Assembly: GCF_017813355.1 (NCBI RefSeq)
Contig: NZ_JAGIYZ010000002.1
Location: 124,001-188,000, forward strand
Direction of reading: 5' to 3'
From: Roseomonas nitratireducens
GTDB taxonomy: Bacteria; Pseudomonadota; Alphaproteobacteria; Acetobacterales; Acetobacteraceae
Length of the DNA: 64,000 bases
The notes beneath the pieces are model-generated. The model worked only from the letters and a program-made list of their open reading frames with translations. It had not been told where the DNA came from and did not search any database. Both the position numbers and the translations under genes were made by a program. This document shows, in pieces, positions 21,495-32,798 of the stretch (positions are counted from its first letter, which is position 1; each line of letters opens with the position of its first letter).

Positions 21495-21598
21495 GAAGCG
21501 CGAGAAGGGCGGCTAATGTCCGGCCGCGCTGCGCTGCGTCATGACGCTTCGCGCGGCGACCACATGCCCGGCAAAAGGGCAGGGGAGTGAAGGTTGAG

Positions 21599-21967
21599 AT
21601 GACGCAGCCACTGCTGGCCGAGTACTTCCCTGTGCTCGTCTTCCTGGGCATCGCGGCGGGAATCGCGATCGCGATGGTGGGCGGCGCCTTCATCGCGGCA
21701 CGGCAGAAGCCGAATGCCGAGAAGCTCTCCACCTATGAATGCGGCTTCGCGCCGTTCGACGACACGCGCCGTCGCTTCGACGTGCGATTCTACCTCGTCG
21801 CCATCCTCTTCATCATCTTCGACCTGGAAGTGGCGTTCCTGTTCCCCTGGGCGATCGCGCTCGGGGACATCGGCTGGCTCGGCTTCGGCTCGATGATGGG
21901 CTTCCTCTTCGTCCTGACGGTCGGCTTCGTCTACGAGTGGCGCAAGGGCGCCCTGGATTGGGAGTGA
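21599..21967 (+). CDS. nuoA: NADH-quinone oxidoreductase subunit A
   Basis: Small membrane subunit (122 residues) of complex I with three predicted helices. The loop [21 protein letters not shown], between helix 1 and 2, is the subunit hallmark at the quinone/subunit-H junction. ATG 21599 gives the normal family start ([14 protein letters not shown]); a GTG at 21587 in the same frame abuts GGGGA too closely to be used. It opens the fourteen-gene nuo operon; nuoB starts seven bases after its stop. Confidence 0.95.
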   Translation: MTQPLLAEYFPVLVFLGIAAGIAIAMVGGAFIAARQKPNAEKLSTYECGFAPFDDTRRRFDVRFYLVAILFIIFDLEVAFLFPWAIALGDIGWLGFGSMMGFLFVLTVGFVYEWRKGALDWE

Positions 21968-21974
21968 GCCCGGC

Positions 21975-22529
21975 ATGAGCGGCTCGAGCAACATCGCCTG
22001 GAACAGCCAGGCCCTTCCGCCCGGCCCGGCGCAGGATGCCGTGATCGGCGCCGTGACCGACGAGATGGCCGAGAAGGGCTTCGTCGTCGCCAACATCGAC
22101 AAGGTGGTGAACTGGGCGCGCACCGGCTCGCTCTGGCCGATGACATTCGGGCTGGCCTGCTGCGCGGTGCCGATGATCCACGCCTACATGGCGCGCTACG
22201 ACCTCGACCGCTTCGGCATCATCCCGCGCGGGTCGCCGCGGCAGTCCGACGTGATGATCGTGGCCGGCACGCTGACCAACAAGATGGCGCCCGCGCTGCG
22301 CAAGGTCTACGACCAGATGAGCGAGCCGCGCTGGGTCATCTCGATGGGCTCCTGCGCGAATGGCGGCGGCTACTACCACTATTCCTACAGCGTGGTGCGC
22401 GGCTGCGACCGCGTCGTGCCGGTCGATGTCTACGTGCCGGGCTGCCCGCCGACGGCCGAGGCGCTCGTCTACGGCATCCTCCAGTTGCAGAAGAAGATCC
22501 GGCGGACGGGGACCATCCTGCGTGGCTGA
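21975..22529 (+). CDS. nuoB: NADH-quinone oxidoreductase subunit B
   Basis: Peripheral-arm subunit (184 residues) that carries the last iron-sulfur cluster, N2, which passes electrons to quinone. The ligands are visible: the tandem cysteines of [10 protein letters not shown], the cysteine of GSCANGGG, and that of [11 protein letters not shown]. Its 3-prime end overlaps nuoC by eight bases. Confidence 0.97.
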   Translation: MSGSSNIAWNSQALPPGPAQDAVIGAVTDEMAEKGFVVANIDKVVNWARTGSLWPMTFGLACCAVPMIHAYMARYDLDRFGIIPRGSPRQSDVMIVAGTLTNKMAPALRKVYDQMSEPRWVISMGSCANGGGYYHYSYSVVRGCDRVVPVDVYVPGCPPTAEALVYGILQLQKKIRRTGTILRG

Positions 22530-23184
22530 GAACGAGACCGCGGTCGAACCCGCCGCGCCCGAGAACCCGCTGCGCACTCTTGGCCTGGCCATCGCGGCCG
22601 CGGCCGGCGGCGCGGTGAACGAGGTCGAGCTCGCCCGCGGCGGGCATGAGCTGGTGCTGCGCGCGCGGCGCGACGCGCTGCCCGCGCTGATGCTGCTGCT
22701 GCGCGACGATCCGCGATTCGCCTGCGAGCAATGCGTCGACATCTGCGGCGTGGACTGGCCCGAGCGGCCGGAGCGGTTCGAGATCGTCTACAACCTGCTC
22801 AGCCTCGCCCATAACCACCGCATCCGCGTGATCGTCACGACGGACGAGGCGACGCCGGTCCCCTCCGTCGCCGGCATCTGGGCTTGCGCCACGTGGTACG
22901 AGCGCGAGACCTGGGACATGTATGGCGTGGTCTTCGACGGCCAGACGGATCTGCGCCGGCTGCTGACCGACTACGGCTTCGAAGGCCATCCGCTGCGCAA
23001 GGACTTCCCGCTGACCGGCTTCGTCGAGCTGCGCTACGACGAGGAGCTGAAGCGCGTCGCCTACAGCCCCGTGCAGCTCACCCAGGAATTCCGCAACTTC
23101 GACTACATGAGCCCGTGGGAGGCGATGACGACGCTGCCCGGGGACGAGAAGGTCCACCTCAAGCGCCTGGAGGGGCCGGCATGA
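22522..23184 (+). CDS. nuoC: NADH-quinone oxidoreductase subunit C
   Basis: Peripheral-arm subunit (220 residues) of complex I. The 30-kDa subunit signature is visible: [18 protein letters not shown] and [19 protein letters not shown] at 22522 overlaps the end of nuoB by eight bases, and its stop overlaps nuoD by four (ATGA). NuoC and NuoD are separate proteins here, unlike the NuoCD fusion of enterobacteria. Confidence 0.95.
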   Translation: MAENETAVEPAAPENPLRTLGLAIAAAAGGAVNEVELARGGHELVLRARRDALPALMLLLRDDPRFACEQCVDICGVDWPERPERFEIVYNLLSLAHNHRIRVIVTTDEATPVPSVAGIWACATWYERETWDMYGVVFDGQTDLRRLLTDYGFEGHPLRKDFPLTGFVELRYDEELKRVAYSPVQLTQEFRNFDYMSPWEAMTTLPGDEKVHLKRLEGPA

Positions 23185-24410
23185 GCGGCCAGGCCATCCT
23201 TCCCGCCGGCGCCGCCGCGCCCGAGACCGTGCGGCCGCGTGACGAGGCGGAAAGCCACACCATCAATTTCGGCCCGCAGCACCCGGCCGCGCACGGCGTG
23301 CTGCGCCTCATCCTCGAGATGAAGGGCGAGGTGGTCGAGCGCGCCGACCCGCATATCGGCCTGCTGCACCGCGGCACCGAGAAGCTGATCGAGCACAAGA
23401 CCTACATCCAGGCGCTGCCGTACTTCGACCGCCTCGACTACGTCAGCCCGATGTGCATGGAGCATTCCTTCGCGCTGGCGACGGAAAGGCTGCTGGGCAT
23501 CGAGGTGCCGGAGCGCGGGCAGTACATCCGCGTGCTGTTCGCCGAACTGACGCGGGTGCTGAACCACCTGCTGAACGTGACGACCTACGCGCTCGATTGC
23601 GGCGCCATCACGCCCGCGCTCTGGGGCTTCGAGCAGCGCGAGACGCTGCTGGAATTCTACGAGGCGGTGAGCGGCAGCCACTACCACGCCAACTACTTCC
23701 GCCCGGGCGGCGTCGCGAAGGACCTGCCCGCGGACATGGAGGCGAAGATCGCCGTTTGGGCGAAGCAGTTCCCGGCCTTCCTGAAGGACCTGGAAGGGCT
23801 GCTGACCGAGAATCGCATCTTCAAGCAGCGCACCGTCGACATCGGCATCATGAGCGCCGAGCAGGCGATGGAATGGGGCTTCAGCGGCCCCTGCCTGCGC
23901 GCATCCGGCTGCGCGTGGGACCTGCGCAAGGCCCAGCCCTACGACGTCTACGAACGGATGGAATTCGACGTGCCGGTCGGCACGCGCGGCGACTGCTACG
24001 ACCGCTACCTGATCCGCATGCTGGAGATGCGCGAGAGCCTGCGCATCATCGACCAGTGCCTGAAGCAGATGAAGCCGGGCCCGGTGAAGGTACAGGACAA
24101 CAAGATCGCGCCGCCCAAGCGGGGCGAGATGAAGCGCTCGATGGAAGCGCTGATCCACCACTTCAAGCTCTACACCGAGGGCTACCACGTGCCCGCCGGC
24201 GCGACCTACACGGCCACCGAGGCGCCGAAGGGCGAGTTCGGCGTCTACCTGGTCGCCGACGGCGGCAACAAGCCCTACCGCTGCAAGATCCGCGCGCCCG
24301 GCTATGCGCATCTGCAGGCGATGGAAGTGCTGTCCAAGGGCCACATGCTGGCCGATGCCGTCGCGATCATCGGGTCGCTCGACATCGTCTTCGGGGAGAT
24401 CGACCGGTGA
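23181..24410 (+). CDS. nuoD: NADH-quinone oxidoreductase subunit D
   Basis: The 49-kDa subunit (409 residues), derived from the large subunit of NiFe hydrogenases; together with NuoB it forms the quinone-binding site. Conserved stretches include [33 protein letters not shown] and [19 protein letters not shown]. The ATG overlaps the nuoC stop (ATGA) and the nuoD stop overlaps nuoE (GTGA). Confidence 0.97.
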   Translation: MSGQAILPAGAAAPETVRPRDEAESHTINFGPQHPAAHGVLRLILEMKGEVVERADPHIGLLHRGTEKLIEHKTYIQALPYFDRLDYVSPMCMEHSFALATERLLGIEVPERGQYIRVLFAELTRVLNHLLNVTTYALDCGAITPALWGFEQRETLLEFYEAVSGSHYHANYFRPGGVAKDLPADMEAKIAVWAKQFPAFLKDLEGLLTENRIFKQRTVDIGIMSAEQAMEWGFSGPCLRASGCAWDLRKAQPYDVYERMEFDVPVGTRGDCYDRYLIRMLEMRESLRIIDQCLKQMKPGPVKVQDNKIAPPKRGEMKRSMEALIHHFKLYTEGYHVPAGATYTATEAPKGEFGVYLVADGGNKPYRCKIRAPGYAHLQAMEVLSKGHMLADAVAIIGSLDIVFGEIDR

Positions 24411-25024
24411 GCGCCGAGCACGCCGAACCCGCTTCCTTCGCCTTCGACGCGGAGAGCGAGGCGAAGATCGCAACCATCCTCAAGCGCTACCCGGAAGGGA
24501 AGCAGGCGAGCGCGGTGATCCCGCTGCTGTACGTCGTGCAGAAGCAGATGGGCCTGCAGACCGGCAGCGCCTGGGTGCCGCGCGTGGCGATGGACGTGGT
24601 GGCGGACCGGCTCGGCATGGCGCCGATCCGCGTCTACGAGGTCGCGACCTTCTACTTCATGTTCAACACCAAGCCGATCGGGCGCTTCCACCTGCAGGTC
24701 TGCGGCACGACGCCGTGCTGGCTGCGCGGGTCGGACGAGGTGCTGCGCGCCTGCAAGGATGCCGGCCACCTCAAGGGCTATGGCGACACCAGCCCCGACG
24801 GCCTGTTCACGCTGACCGAGATGGAATGCATGGGCGCCTGCGTGAACGCGCCGATGATCGCGGTCGACGACGACTACTACGAGGACCTCGACTACGAGAG
24901 CACGGTGAAGCTGATCGAGGCGCTGAAGCGCGGCGAGCGCCCGACGCCCGGCAGCGCGACCGGACGCCGTTCGAGCGAAGCGGCCGGGGGTGCGACCGCG
25001 CTCACCGGCTCGGAGACCGAGTGA
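24407..25024 (+). CDS. nuoE: NADH-quinone oxidoreductase subunit E
   Basis: The 24-kDa thioredoxin-fold subunit (205 residues) that holds the [2Fe-2S] cluster N1a. The four ligands are the cysteines of CGTTPC and of [10 protein letters not shown]. It starts with GTG at 24407, overlapping the nuoD stop by four bases. The last 30 residues (Gly/Ser/Thr/Ala-rich, after [11 protein letters not shown]) form a low-complexity tail, which is common in alphaproteobacteria. Confidence 0.96.
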   Translation: MSAEHAEPASFAFDAESEAKIATILKRYPEGKQASAVIPLLYVVQKQMGLQTGSAWVPRVAMDVVADRLGMAPIRVYEVATFYFMFNTKPIGRFHLQVCGTTPCWLRGSDEVLRACKDAGHLKGYGDTSPDGLFTLTEMECMGACVNAPMIAVDDDYYEDLDYESTVKLIEALKRGERPTPGSATGRRSSEAAGGATALTGSETE

Positions 25025-25025
25025 C

Positions 25026-26321
25026 ATGGCCCTTTCCGACAAGGACCGCATCTTCCGCAACCTCTACGGCTTCGAGCCGTGGAACCTGCCGGCGGCGCGC
25101 ATGCGCGGCTGCTGGGACGGCACGGCCGCGATCATCGCCCGGGGCCGCGACGCGATCATCGAGGAGATGAAGGTCTCCGGCCTGCGCGGCCGCGGCGGCG
25201 CGGGCTTCCCGACCGGCATGAAGTGGTCCTTCATGCCGAAGCAGTCCGATGGCCGGCCTTCCTACCTCGTCGTCAACGCGGACGAATCCGAGCCCGGCAC
25301 CTGCAAGGACCGCGACATCATCCGCCACGACCCGCACACGCTGGTCGAAGGCTGCCTGATCGCCGGCTTCGCGATGGGTGCCAACGCCGGCTACATCTAC
25401 ATCCGCGGCGAGTACTACAACGAGAGCGTCGTGCTCGAGGCGGCGATCGCCGAGGCCTATGAGGCCGGGCTGCTCGGCAAGAACGCCGCCGGGTCGGGCT
25501 GGGATTTCGACCTGTACGTCCATCGCGGCGCGGGCGCGTATATCTGCGGCGAGGAAACCGCGCTGATCGAGAGCCTCGAGGGCAAGAAGGGGATGCCGCG
25601 GCTGAAGCCGCCATTCCCCGCCGCCGTCGGCCTCTATGGCTGCCCCACCACGGTGAACAACGTCGAGACCATCGCCGTGGTGCCGGAGATCCTGCGTCGC
25701 GGCGGCGCGTGGTTCGCCTCCTTCGGCCGGCCGAAGAACTCGGGCACGAAGATCTTCTGCATCCAGGGCCATGTGAACAAGCCCTGCAACGTGGAAGCGG
25801 AGATGAGCATCCCCATGCGGGAACTCATCGAGCGCTACGCCGGCGGCGTGCGCGGCGGATGGGACAACCTGCTCTGCGTCATCCCGGGCGGATCGTCGAC
25901 GCCGCTGCTGCCCAAGCACATCTGCGACGACGTGCTGATGGATTTCGACGCGCTGCGCGAGCACCGCTCGGGCCTCGGCACCGCGGGCGTGATCGTGATG
26001 GACAAGTCGACCGACGTGATCAAGGCGATCGCCCGCCTGTCCGCCTTCTACAAGCATGAGAGCTGCGGCCAGTGCACGCCCTGCCGCGAAGGCATGGGCT
26101 GGGTGAAGCGCATGATGGACCGCATGGTGACGGGCGAGGCGGAGGTCGAGGAGATCGACGTGCTCGAGAACGTCACGCGGCGCATCGAGGGGCACACGAT
26201 CTGCGCGCTGGCCGATGGCGGCGTCTGGCCGGTGCAGGGGCTGATCCGGCACTTCCGCCCGCTGATGGAAGAACGGATCGCGGCGTACAAGGCGCGCAAC
26301 ACGCGCCTGGCGGCGGAGTAG
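25026..26321 (+). CDS. nuoF: NADH-quinone oxidoreductase subunit F
   Basis: The 51-kDa subunit (431 residues) that oxidises NADH at FMN. The NADH/FMN site is visible as [15 protein letters not shown] and [15 protein letters not shown], plus [19 protein letters not shown]. Cluster N3 ligands are in [11 protein letters not shown] with a later cysteine in [12 protein letters not shown] 25026 follows the nuoE stop by one base. Confidence 0.97.
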   Translation: MALSDKDRIFRNLYGFEPWNLPAARMRGCWDGTAAIIARGRDAIIEEMKVSGLRGRGGAGFPTGMKWSFMPKQSDGRPSYLVVNADESEPGTCKDRDIIRHDPHTLVEGCLIAGFAMGANAGYIYIRGEYYNESVVLEAAIAEAYEAGLLGKNAAGSGWDFDLYVHRGAGAYICGEETALIESLEGKKGMPRLKPPFPAAVGLYGCPTTVNNVETIAVVPEILRRGGAWFASFGRPKNSGTKIFCIQGHVNKPCNVEAEMSIPMRELIERYAGGVRGGWDNLLCVIPGGSSTPLLPKHICDDVLMDFDALREHRSGLGTAGVIVMDKSTDVIKAIARLSAFYKHESCGQCTPCREGMGWVKRMMDRMVTGEAEVEEIDVLENVTRRIEGHTICALADGGVWPVQGLIRHFRPLMEERIAAYKARNTRLAAE

Positions 26322-26326
26322 GCGCC

Positions 26327-28363
26327 ATGGCGAAGGTCACCGTCGACGGCATCGAGGTCGAGGTCCCGAACGGCGCCTCCGTGCTCCAGGCCTGCGAGGC
26401 CGCGGGCAAGGAGATCCCGCGCTTCTGCTACCATGAACGCCTGTCGGTCGCCGGCAATTGCCGCATGTGCCTGGTCGAGGTCGAGAAGGCGCCGAAGCCC
26501 GTCGCGTCCTGCGCCTTCCCGGTCGCGGACGGGATGAAGGTGTTCACCGACACGCCCGTGGTGCGCAACGCGCGCCGCGGCGTGATGGAATTCCTGCTGA
26601 TCAACCACCCGCTCGACTGCCCGATCTGCGACCAGGGCGGGGAATGCGACCTGCAGGACCAGGCCTATGCCTACGGCCATGATTCGTCCCGCTACGGCGA
26701 GGCGAAGCGGGCTGTGAAGGACAAGGACATCGGTCCGCTGGTGAAGACGGTGATGACGCGCTGCATCCAGTGCACGCGCTGCGTCCGCTTCGCCGCCGAG
26801 GTCGCGGGCACGCCGGAACTCGGCGGGACGAACCGCGGCGAGAACATGGAGATCGGCACCTATGTCGAGAAGGCGCTGAGCTCGGAGCTCAGCGGCAACC
26901 TGATCGACATCTGCCCGGTCGGCGCGCTGACGAGCCGCCCCTACGCCTTCGTCTCCCGCCCCTGGGAGCTCAAGAAGACCGACAGCATCGACGTGCTGGA
27001 CGCGGTCGGCGCGAACATCCGCGTCGACAGCCGCGGGCCCGAGGTGCTGCGCATCATCCCCCGCGTGAATGAAGCCGTGAACGAGGAATGGATGGCCGAT
27101 CGCGGCCGCTTTTCCTTCGACGGGCTGAAGCGGCGCCGGCTCGACCGCCCCTGGGTGCACAAGGACGGCAAGATGGTCGCGGCCACCTGGCCGGAGGCCT
27201 TCGCGGCCATCGCGCATCGCCTCGCGGGCCTGCCCGGCGAGCGCATCGGCGCGGTCGCCGGCGCGCTGGCGGATGCGGAGAGCGTCGTCGCGCTGAAGGA
27301 TCTGATGGCGGCCTATGGTTCGGCCAATCTCGACTGCCGCGACGATGGCGCGGCGATCGACGCCTCCCGCCCGGACTATTGGCGCTTCAACACGACGATC
27401 GAGGGAATCGAGGAAGCCGACGCGCTGCTGATCATCGGCAGCGACATCCGGCGCGAGGCGCCGGTGCTGAACGCGCGCATCCGCAAGCGCTGGGCGGCTG
27501 GCAGGTTCCCCGTGGCCTATGTCGGGCCGCGCGGGCTCGACCTGACCTATCCGGCGACGCATCTCGGCGACGGGCCCGGCGCGATGGGCGCCTTCGCCGA
27601 GACGCTGAAGGCCGCTCAGAAGCCCATGGTCATCGTCGGCCGTGGCGCCTTGCAGCGACCCGATGGCGCGGCGGTGCTGGCGGCGGCGTGGAAGCTGGCA
27701 GCGGAGGTCGGCGCGCTGACGCCGGACTGGCACGGCTTCAACCTGCTGCACCTGTTCGGCGGCCAGGTGGGCGCGCTGGAACTTGGCTTCGTGCCGGGGC
27801 AGGGGGGCAAGGACCTTGCGGCGATGCTCGCCGGCGGCGTCGACGCCCTGTGGCTGCTGAACGCGGACGGGTTCGACCCGGCGCGCATCCCCGCGAGCAC
27901 CTTCGTGGTCTACCAGGGCCACCATGGCGATGCGATGGCCGGGCGCGCCGACGTGATCCTGCCGGGCGCGGCCTATACCGAGAAGGACGCCACCTGGGTG
28001 AACACGGAAGGGCGCGCGCAGCGCGGGCGCCTCGCCATCCATCCGCCTGGGGAGGCGAAGGAGGATTGGCGCATCGTCCGCGCCTTCAGCGAGGGCGTGG
28101 GCAAGACGCTGCCCTACGACGACGCGGGCGCGATCCGCGCGCGGCTGGCCGAGGCGAGCCCGGTCTTCGCCCGCATCGGCGAAGTCGCGCGCGGTGGCTG
28201 CGCGGACCTGGCCGGGCCCGCGGCGACCGCCGCCCCGACCGACGCCGCCTTCGTGCTGCCCATCCCGGTCTACCACCAGGCCGACGTGATCAGCCGCGCC
28301 TCCGACACCATGGCGAAGTGTGCCGAGGTCTACGGCCCCCAGACGGCGCTGGCGGCGGAGTAG
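26327..28363 (+). CDS. nuoG: NADH-quinone oxidoreductase subunit G
   Basis: The 75-kDa subunit (678 residues) that carries several iron-sulfur clusters. The N-terminal ferredoxin domain binds [2Fe-2S] through Cys34, Cys45, Cys48 (FCYHERL, GNCRMC) and a later cysteine. [17 protein letters not shown] supplies the His/Cys-ligated cluster, and [11 protein letters not shown] with [10 protein letters not shown] the next. The rest is a molybdopterin-oxidoreductase-like domain without cofactor. The NuoG-specific extra N7 cluster cysteines of E. coli are not apparent. Confidence 0.96.
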   Translation: MAKVTVDGIEVEVPNGASVLQACEAAGKEIPRFCYHERLSVAGNCRMCLVEVEKAPKPVASCAFPVADGMKVFTDTPVVRNARRGVMEFLLINHPLDCPICDQGGECDLQDQAYAYGHDSSRYGEAKRAVKDKDIGPLVKTVMTRCIQCTRCVRFAAEVAGTPELGGTNRGENMEIGTYVEKALSSELSGNLIDICPVGALTSRPYAFVSRPWELKKTDSIDVLDAVGANIRVDSRGPEVLRIIPRVNEAVNEEWMADRGRFSFDGLKRRRLDRPWVHKDGKMVAATWPEAFAAIAHRLAGLPGERIGAVAGALADAESVVALKDLMAAYGSANLDCRDDGAAIDASRPDYWRFNTTIEGIEEADALLIIGSDIRREAPVLNARIRKRWAAGRFPVAYVGPRGLDLTYPATHLGDGPGAMGAFAETLKAAQKPMVIVGRGALQRPDGAAVLAAAWKLAAEVGALTPDWHGFNLLHLFGGQVGALELGFVPGQGGKDLAAMLAGGVDALWLLNADGFDPARIPASTFVVYQGHHGDAMAGRADVILPGAAYTEKDATWVNTEGRAQRGRLAIHPPGEAKEDWRIVRAFSEGVGKTLPYDDAGAIRARLAEASPVFARIGEVARGGCADLAGPAATAAPTDAAFVLPIPVYHQADVISRASDTMAKCAEVYGPQTALAAE

Positions 28364-28367
28364 GGCG

Positions 28368-29378
28368 ATGGACTTCTTCTTTCAGAACCCGATCGGGATC
28401 CTGATCCTGACCGTCGTGAAAGCGCTGGCGCTGCTGGTGCCGCTGCTGGTGGGCGTCGCCTACCTGACCTACGCGGAACGCAAGGTCCTGGCGGCGATGC
28501 AACTGCGCAAGGGGCCGAACGTCGTCGGGCCGCTCGGCCTGTTCCAGCCCTTCGCCGACGCGATCAAGATGCTGATGAAGGAAACGATCGTGCCCACGGG
28601 CGCGAGCCGCGTCCTGTTCCTGCTCGCGCCGATGCTGACCTTCATGCTGGCGATGCTCGCCTGGGCGGTCATCCCGGTGAACGACGGCTGGGCGATCGCG
28701 GACATCAATGTCGGCATCCTGTACCTGTTCGCGATCAGCAGCCTCGGCGTCTATGGCGTGATCATCGCGGGCTGGGCATCGAATTCGAAATACGCCTTCC
28801 TCGGCGCGCTGCGCTCGGCGGCGCAGATGGTCTCCTACGAAGTCTCGATGGGCTTCGTGATCGTCACCGTGCTGCTCTGCGTGGGCTCGCTGAACCTGAC
28901 CGAGATCGTGCGCGCGCAGCAGACGGTGTGGTTCGTGATCCCGCTGTTCCCGATGGCGGTGATTTTCTTCATCTCGACGCTCGCCGAGACGAACCGCGCG
29001 CCCTTCGACCTGCCGGAAGGGGAGTCGGAACTCGTCGCGGGCTTCTTCGTCGAATACAGCTCGATGTCCTTCGCGCTGTTCTTCCTCGGCGAATACGCGA
29101 ACATGATCCTGATGTCGGCGCTGACGACGATCCTGTTCCTCGGCGGCTGGCTGCCGCCGATCGACATCGCGCCGTTCAACTGGGTGCCCGGGCCTATCTG
29201 GTTCGTGCTGAAGATCTGCTTCTGCCTGTTTGTCTTCATCTGGGTGCGCGCGACCTTCCCGCGCTACCGCTACGACCAGCTCATGCGGCTCGGCTGGAAG
29301 GTGTTCCTGCCCTTCTCGCTGGTGTGGCTGGTGCTGACCGCGACGGTGCTGAAGCTGACCGGCTGGCTGCCGGCATGA
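28368..29378 (+). CDS. nuoH: NADH-quinone oxidoreductase subunit H
   Basis: Membrane subunit (336 residues, about eight helices) that links the peripheral arm to the proton-pumping arm and forms part of the quinone tunnel. Hallmarks are [39 protein letters not shown] and [20 protein letters not shown]. It starts four bases after the nuoG stop. Confidence 0.97.
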   Translation: MDFFFQNPIGILILTVVKALALLVPLLVGVAYLTYAERKVLAAMQLRKGPNVVGPLGLFQPFADAIKMLMKETIVPTGASRVLFLLAPMLTFMLAMLAWAVIPVNDGWAIADINVGILYLFAISSLGVYGVIIAGWASNSKYAFLGALRSAAQMVSYEVSMGFVIVTVLLCVGSLNLTEIVRAQQTVWFVIPLFPMAVIFFISTLAETNRAPFDLPEGESELVAGFFVEYSSMSFALFFLGEYANMILMSALTTILFLGGWLPPIDIAPFNWVPGPIWFVLKICFCLFVFIWVRATFPRYRYDQLMRLGWKVFLPFSLVWLVLTATVLKLTGWLPA

Positions 29379-29391
29379 TGGGGTCCTGAAC

Positions 29392-29880
29392 ATGGCCGCT
29401 CTCGACCGCGTCGCGCGCAGCCTGCTGCTCTCCGAGCTCGTCTCGGGGATGGCGCTGACGCTGAAGTACTTCTTCAAGAAGAAGGTGACGCTCAACTACC
29501 CCTTCGAACGCGGGCCGCTCGGGCCGCGCTTCAAGGGGGAGCACGCGCTGCGCCGGTATCCCAACGGCGAGGAACGCTGCATCGCGTGCAAGCTGTGCGA
29601 GGCCGTCTGCCCCGCACAGGCCATCACCATCGAGGCCGAGCCGCGCGAGGACGGATCCCGCCGCACCACGCGCTACGACATCGACATGACGAAGTGCATC
29701 TACTGCGGCCTCTGCGAGGAGGCCTGCCCGGTCGATGCGATCGTCGAGGGTCCGAACATGGAATTCGCCGCCGAGACGCGCGAGGAGCTGATCTACAACA
29801 AGGAGAAGCTGCTCGATAACGGCGACCGCTGGGAGCCGATGCTGGCCGAGCGGCTGCGCCTCGACGCGCCCTACCGGTGA
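29392..29880 (+). CDS. nuoI: NADH-quinone oxidoreductase subunit I
   Basis: Ferredoxin-like subunit (162 residues) carrying two [4Fe-4S] clusters, N6a and N6b, through the pair [12 protein letters not shown] and [12 protein letters not shown]. It relays electrons from NuoG to NuoB. It starts 13 bases after nuoH. Confidence 0.97.
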   Translation: MAALDRVARSLLLSELVSGMALTLKYFFKKKVTLNYPFERGPLGPRFKGEHALRRYPNGEERCIACKLCEAVCPAQAITIEAEPREDGSRRTTRYDIDMTKCIYCGLCEEACPVDAIVEGPNMEFAAETREELIYNKEKLLDNGDRWEPMLAERLRLDAPYR

Positions 29881-29887
29881 TGCGCCC

Positions 29888-30568
29888 ATGATCGCGACCC
29901 TCGCCTTCTACGTCTTCGCGGCCATCCTGATCGCATCCGCGGTCATGGTGGTGACCAGCCGGAACCCCGTGCATTCGGTGCTGTTCCTGATCCTCGCCTT
30001 CTTCAACGCGGCGGCGCTGTTCCTGATCGCGGGGGCCGAGTTCCTCGCGATGATCCTCGTGATCGTCTATGTCGGCGCGGTCGCGGTATTGTTCCTGTTC
30101 GTCGTGATGATGCTGGACATCGACTTCGCGCAGCTGCGCGAGGGCTTCCAGCGCTACGCGCCGCTCGGGGCGATCATCGGCGGCATCCTGCTGCTCGAGC
30201 TGTTCATGGTGCTCGCCACCTGGCGCTTCGCGCCGGAGGCGGCCGCGCTCCGGATGAACCCCAACCCGCCCGGCGTGACGAATGCCGAGGCGCTGGGCCG
30301 CATCCTCTATACGGACAACATCTTCCTGTTCCAGGGCGCGGGGCTGATCCTGCTGGTCGCCATGATCGGCGCGATCGTGCTGACGCTGCGCGACCGGCCC
30401 GGCACGCGCCGGCAGGACATCGCGGCGCAGGTCTCGCGCGCGGGGTCCGTCAGCGTGCGCTCCGTCCCCCAGGGTGCGGGGCTGAAGGAGATCGGCATCC
30501 TCCGTCCCCCCTCGCCCGAGGAGGAGAAGCCGAAGCAGGTCGAGCACCATCACGGGGGGCATCACTGA
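29888..30568 (+). CDS. nuoJ: NADH-quinone oxidoreductase subunit J with His-rich C-terminal tail
   Basis: Membrane subunit (226 residues, five helices); the third helix region [20 protein letters not shown] contains the pi-bulge sequence of the family. Alphaproteobacterial NuoJ usually ends at a motif like KPGQGL; here the matching VPQGAGL is followed by about 30 extra residues, rich in Pro, Glu and Lys and ending EHHHGGHH. The tail may bind metal or simply be tolerated. It starts seven bases after nuoI. Confidence 0.94.
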   Translation: MIATLAFYVFAAILIASAVMVVTSRNPVHSVLFLILAFFNAAALFLIAGAEFLAMILVIVYVGAVAVLFLFVVMMLDIDFAQLREGFQRYAPLGAIIGGILLLELFMVLATWRFAPEAAALRMNPNPPGVTNAEALGRILYTDNIFLFQGAGLILLVAMIGAIVLTLRDRPGTRRQDIAAQVSRAGSVSVRSVPQGAGLKEIGILRPPSPEEEKPKQVEHHHGGHH

Positions 30569-30569
30569 G

Positions 30570-30878
30570 ATGGCCGTCTCGCTCGCGCACTTCCTGACCG
30601 TCTCGGCGATCCTGCTTGTCCTCGGCGTGTTCGGCATCTTCCTCAACCGGAAGAACGTCATCGTCATCCTGATGTCGGTCGAACTGATCCTTCTTGCGGT
30701 GAACCTGAACCTGGTCGCCTTCTCGGCCGCGCTCGGGGACCTGACCGGCCAGGTCTTCACCATGTTCATCCTGACGGTGGCCGCGGCCGAGGCCGCGATC
30801 GGCCTTGCCATCGTCGTCATCTACTTCCGCAACCGCGGAACGATCGAGGTCGAGGACATCTCGACCCTGAAGGGCTGA
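30570..30878 (+). CDS. nuoK: NADH-quinone oxidoreductase subunit K
   Basis: Small antiporter-like membrane subunit (102 residues, three helices), homologous to MrpC. The conserved glutamates lie in [17 protein letters not shown] and [17 protein letters not shown]. It starts one base after the nuoJ stop. Confidence 0.97.
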   Translation: MAVSLAHFLTVSAILLVLGVFGIFLNRKNVIVILMSVELILLAVNLNLVAFSAALGDLTGQVFTMFILTVAAAEAAIGLAIVVIYFRNRGTIEVEDISTLKG

Positions 30879-30881
30879 GCG

Positions 30882-32798
30882 ATGCTCGTCGGCGCCGTCT
30901 TCTTCCCCCTGCTGGGTGCCAGCATCGCGGGCTTCTTCGGCCGCTGGATCGGCGACCGGGCCGCGCAGTGGGTGACCGTGGCCTGCATGGCGCTGGCCGC
31001 GGCCTGCGGCATGACCGCCTTCGTGCAGGTGGCGCTCGGCCATGCGCCGGCGACGGTCGAGATCCTGACCTTCCTCGACGTCGGCGGGTTCGAGGTCTCC
31101 TGGGCGCTGCGCTACGACACGCTGTCGGCCGTGATGGTCGGCATGGTCACGCTGATCTCGACGCTGATCCACATCTACAGCGTCGGCTACATGCACCACG
31201 ACCCGACGACGCCGCGCTTCTTCGCCTACCTGTCGCTCTTCACCTTCATGATGCTGATGCTGGTGACGGCGGACAACCTGGTACAGCTCTTCTTCGGCTG
31301 GGAAGGCGTCGGCCTCGCGAGCTACCTCCTCATCGGCTACTGGTACGAGAAGGAGAGCGCCTGCGCCGCGGCGATGAAGGCCTTCATCGTCAACCGGGTC
31401 GGCGACGTCTTCTTCATGCTCGGCCTGGCGCTGACCTTCTGGGTGTTCGGCTCGGTCGAGTTCAACGCGATCTTCGCCGCCATCGACCAGCATAAGGACG
31501 CGACCTTCGCCGGACTGCCCGCCTATGAGGTGATCTGCGTCCTGCTGTTCCTCGGCGCCTGCGGCAAATCGGCGCAGCTCGGCCTGCACACCTGGCTGCC
31601 GGACGCGATGGAAGGGCCTACGCCCGTCTCCGCGCTGATCCACGCGGCGACGATGGTGACGGCTGGCGTCTTCCTCGTCGCGCGCATGTCGCCGGTGTTC
31701 GAATGGGCGCCCGGGGCGCTCGCCCTGGTCACGGTCGTCGGCGCGTCGACGGCCCTGTTCGCGGCGACGATCGGCTGCGTGCAGAACGACATCAAGCGCA
31801 TCATCGCCTATTCGACCTGCTCGCAGCTCGGCTACATGTTCTTCGCGGCCGGCGTCGGCGCCTACCAGGGCGCGATCTTCCACCTGTTCACCCACGCCTT
31901 CTTCAAGGCGCTGCTCTTCCTCGGCGCGGGGGCGGTCATCCATGCGATGAGCGAGGAGCAGGACATCCGCAAGATGGGCGGCATCTGGCGCAAGATCCCC
32001 GTCACCTACGCGGTGATGTGGATCGGCTCGCTCGCGCTGGCCGGCGTGCCCTTCTTCGCCGGCTACTATTCCAAGGACTTCGTCCTGGAAGCCGCCTTCG
32101 CGGCGCATTCCGGCGTCGGCATGTACGCCTTCGTCTGCGGGCTGCTGGCGGCCTTCCTGACCGCCTTCTACTCCTGGCGCCTGATCATCCTGACCTTCCA
32201 CGGCGCGCCGCGGGCCGATGCGCACACGATGGAGCACGTGCACGAAAGCCCGGCGGTGATGCTGGTGCCGCTGCTGGTGCTGGCCGCCGGCGCCATCGCG
32301 ACCGGCGCTGTCTTCGCCCCGCACTTCATCGGCCATCACTGGGAGCAGTTCTGGAACGGCGCCATCGTCAACGCGCCGCACAACCACATCATGCACGCGG
32401 CGCACGAGGTGCCGTCCTGGGTGCCGCTCGCGCCGACCGTGGTGGGGCTCTCCGGCATCGCGCTCGCCTACCTGCTCTACATGGCGATGCCGGGCGTTCC
32501 GGCGAAGCTCGCCGCGACCTTCGGCGGCCTGTACCGGTTCCTGCTGAACAAGTGGTACTTCGACGAGCTGTACGACTTCCTCTTCGTCCGCCCGGCGCGT
32601 CGCCTCGCGCGCATGCTGTGGCAGACGGCCGATGCCCGGATCATCGACGGCGTGCCGAACGGGGCGGCGGCGATCGCGGCGGATGTCGCGCGGGGCGCGG
32701 TGCGCCTGCAGACCGGGCGCGTCGCCAACTACGCCTTCGTCATGATCGCGGGCCTCGCGGTCTTCGTCACACTGCTCGTCTTCGGAGCCGCCCGATGA
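30882..32798 (+). CDS. nuoL: NADH-quinone oxidoreductase subunit L
   Basis: The distal proton-pumping subunit (638 residues), antiporter-like, with about 16 helices and the long lateral amphipathic helix at the C-terminus. Conserved features include [19 protein letters not shown], the lysine helix of [20 protein letters not shown] and [18 protein letters not shown]. The stop overlaps nuoM by four bases (ATGA). Confidence 0.97.
   Translation: MLVGAVFFPLLGASIAGFFGRWIGDRAAQWVTVACMALAAACGMTAFVQVALGHAPATVEILTFLDVGGFEVSWALRYDTLSAVMVGMVTLISTLIHIYSVGYMHHDPTTPRFFAYLSLFTFMMLMLVTADNLVQLFFGWEGVGLASYLLIGYWYEKESACAAAMKAFIVNRVGDVFFMLGLALTFWVFGSVEFNAIFAAIDQHKDATFAGLPAYEVICVLLFLGACGKSAQLGLHTWLPDAMEGPTPVSALIHAATMVTAGVFLVARMSPVFEWAPGALALVTVVGASTALFAATIGCVQNDIKRIIAYSTCSQLGYMFFAAGVGAYQGAIFHLFTHAFFKALLFLGAGAVIHAMSEEQDIRKMGGIWRKIPVTYAVMWIGSLALAGVPFFAGYYSKDFVLEAAFAAHSGVGMYAFVCGLLAAFLTAFYSWRLIILTFHGAPRADAHTMEHVHESPAVMLVPLLVLAAGAIATGAVFAPHFIGHHWEQFWNGAIVNAPHNHIMHAAHEVPSWVPLAPTVVGLSGIALAYLLYMAMPGVPAKLAATFGGLYRFLLNKWYFDELYDFLFVRPARRLARMLWQTADARIIDGVPNGAAAIAADVARGAVRLQTGRVANYAFVMIAGLAVFVTLLVFGAAR

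Noticed and set aside
22522-24410. NuoCD fusion
   Set aside because: nuoC has its own stop at 23184 and nuoD its own ATG at 23181; they overlap by four bases but are separate.
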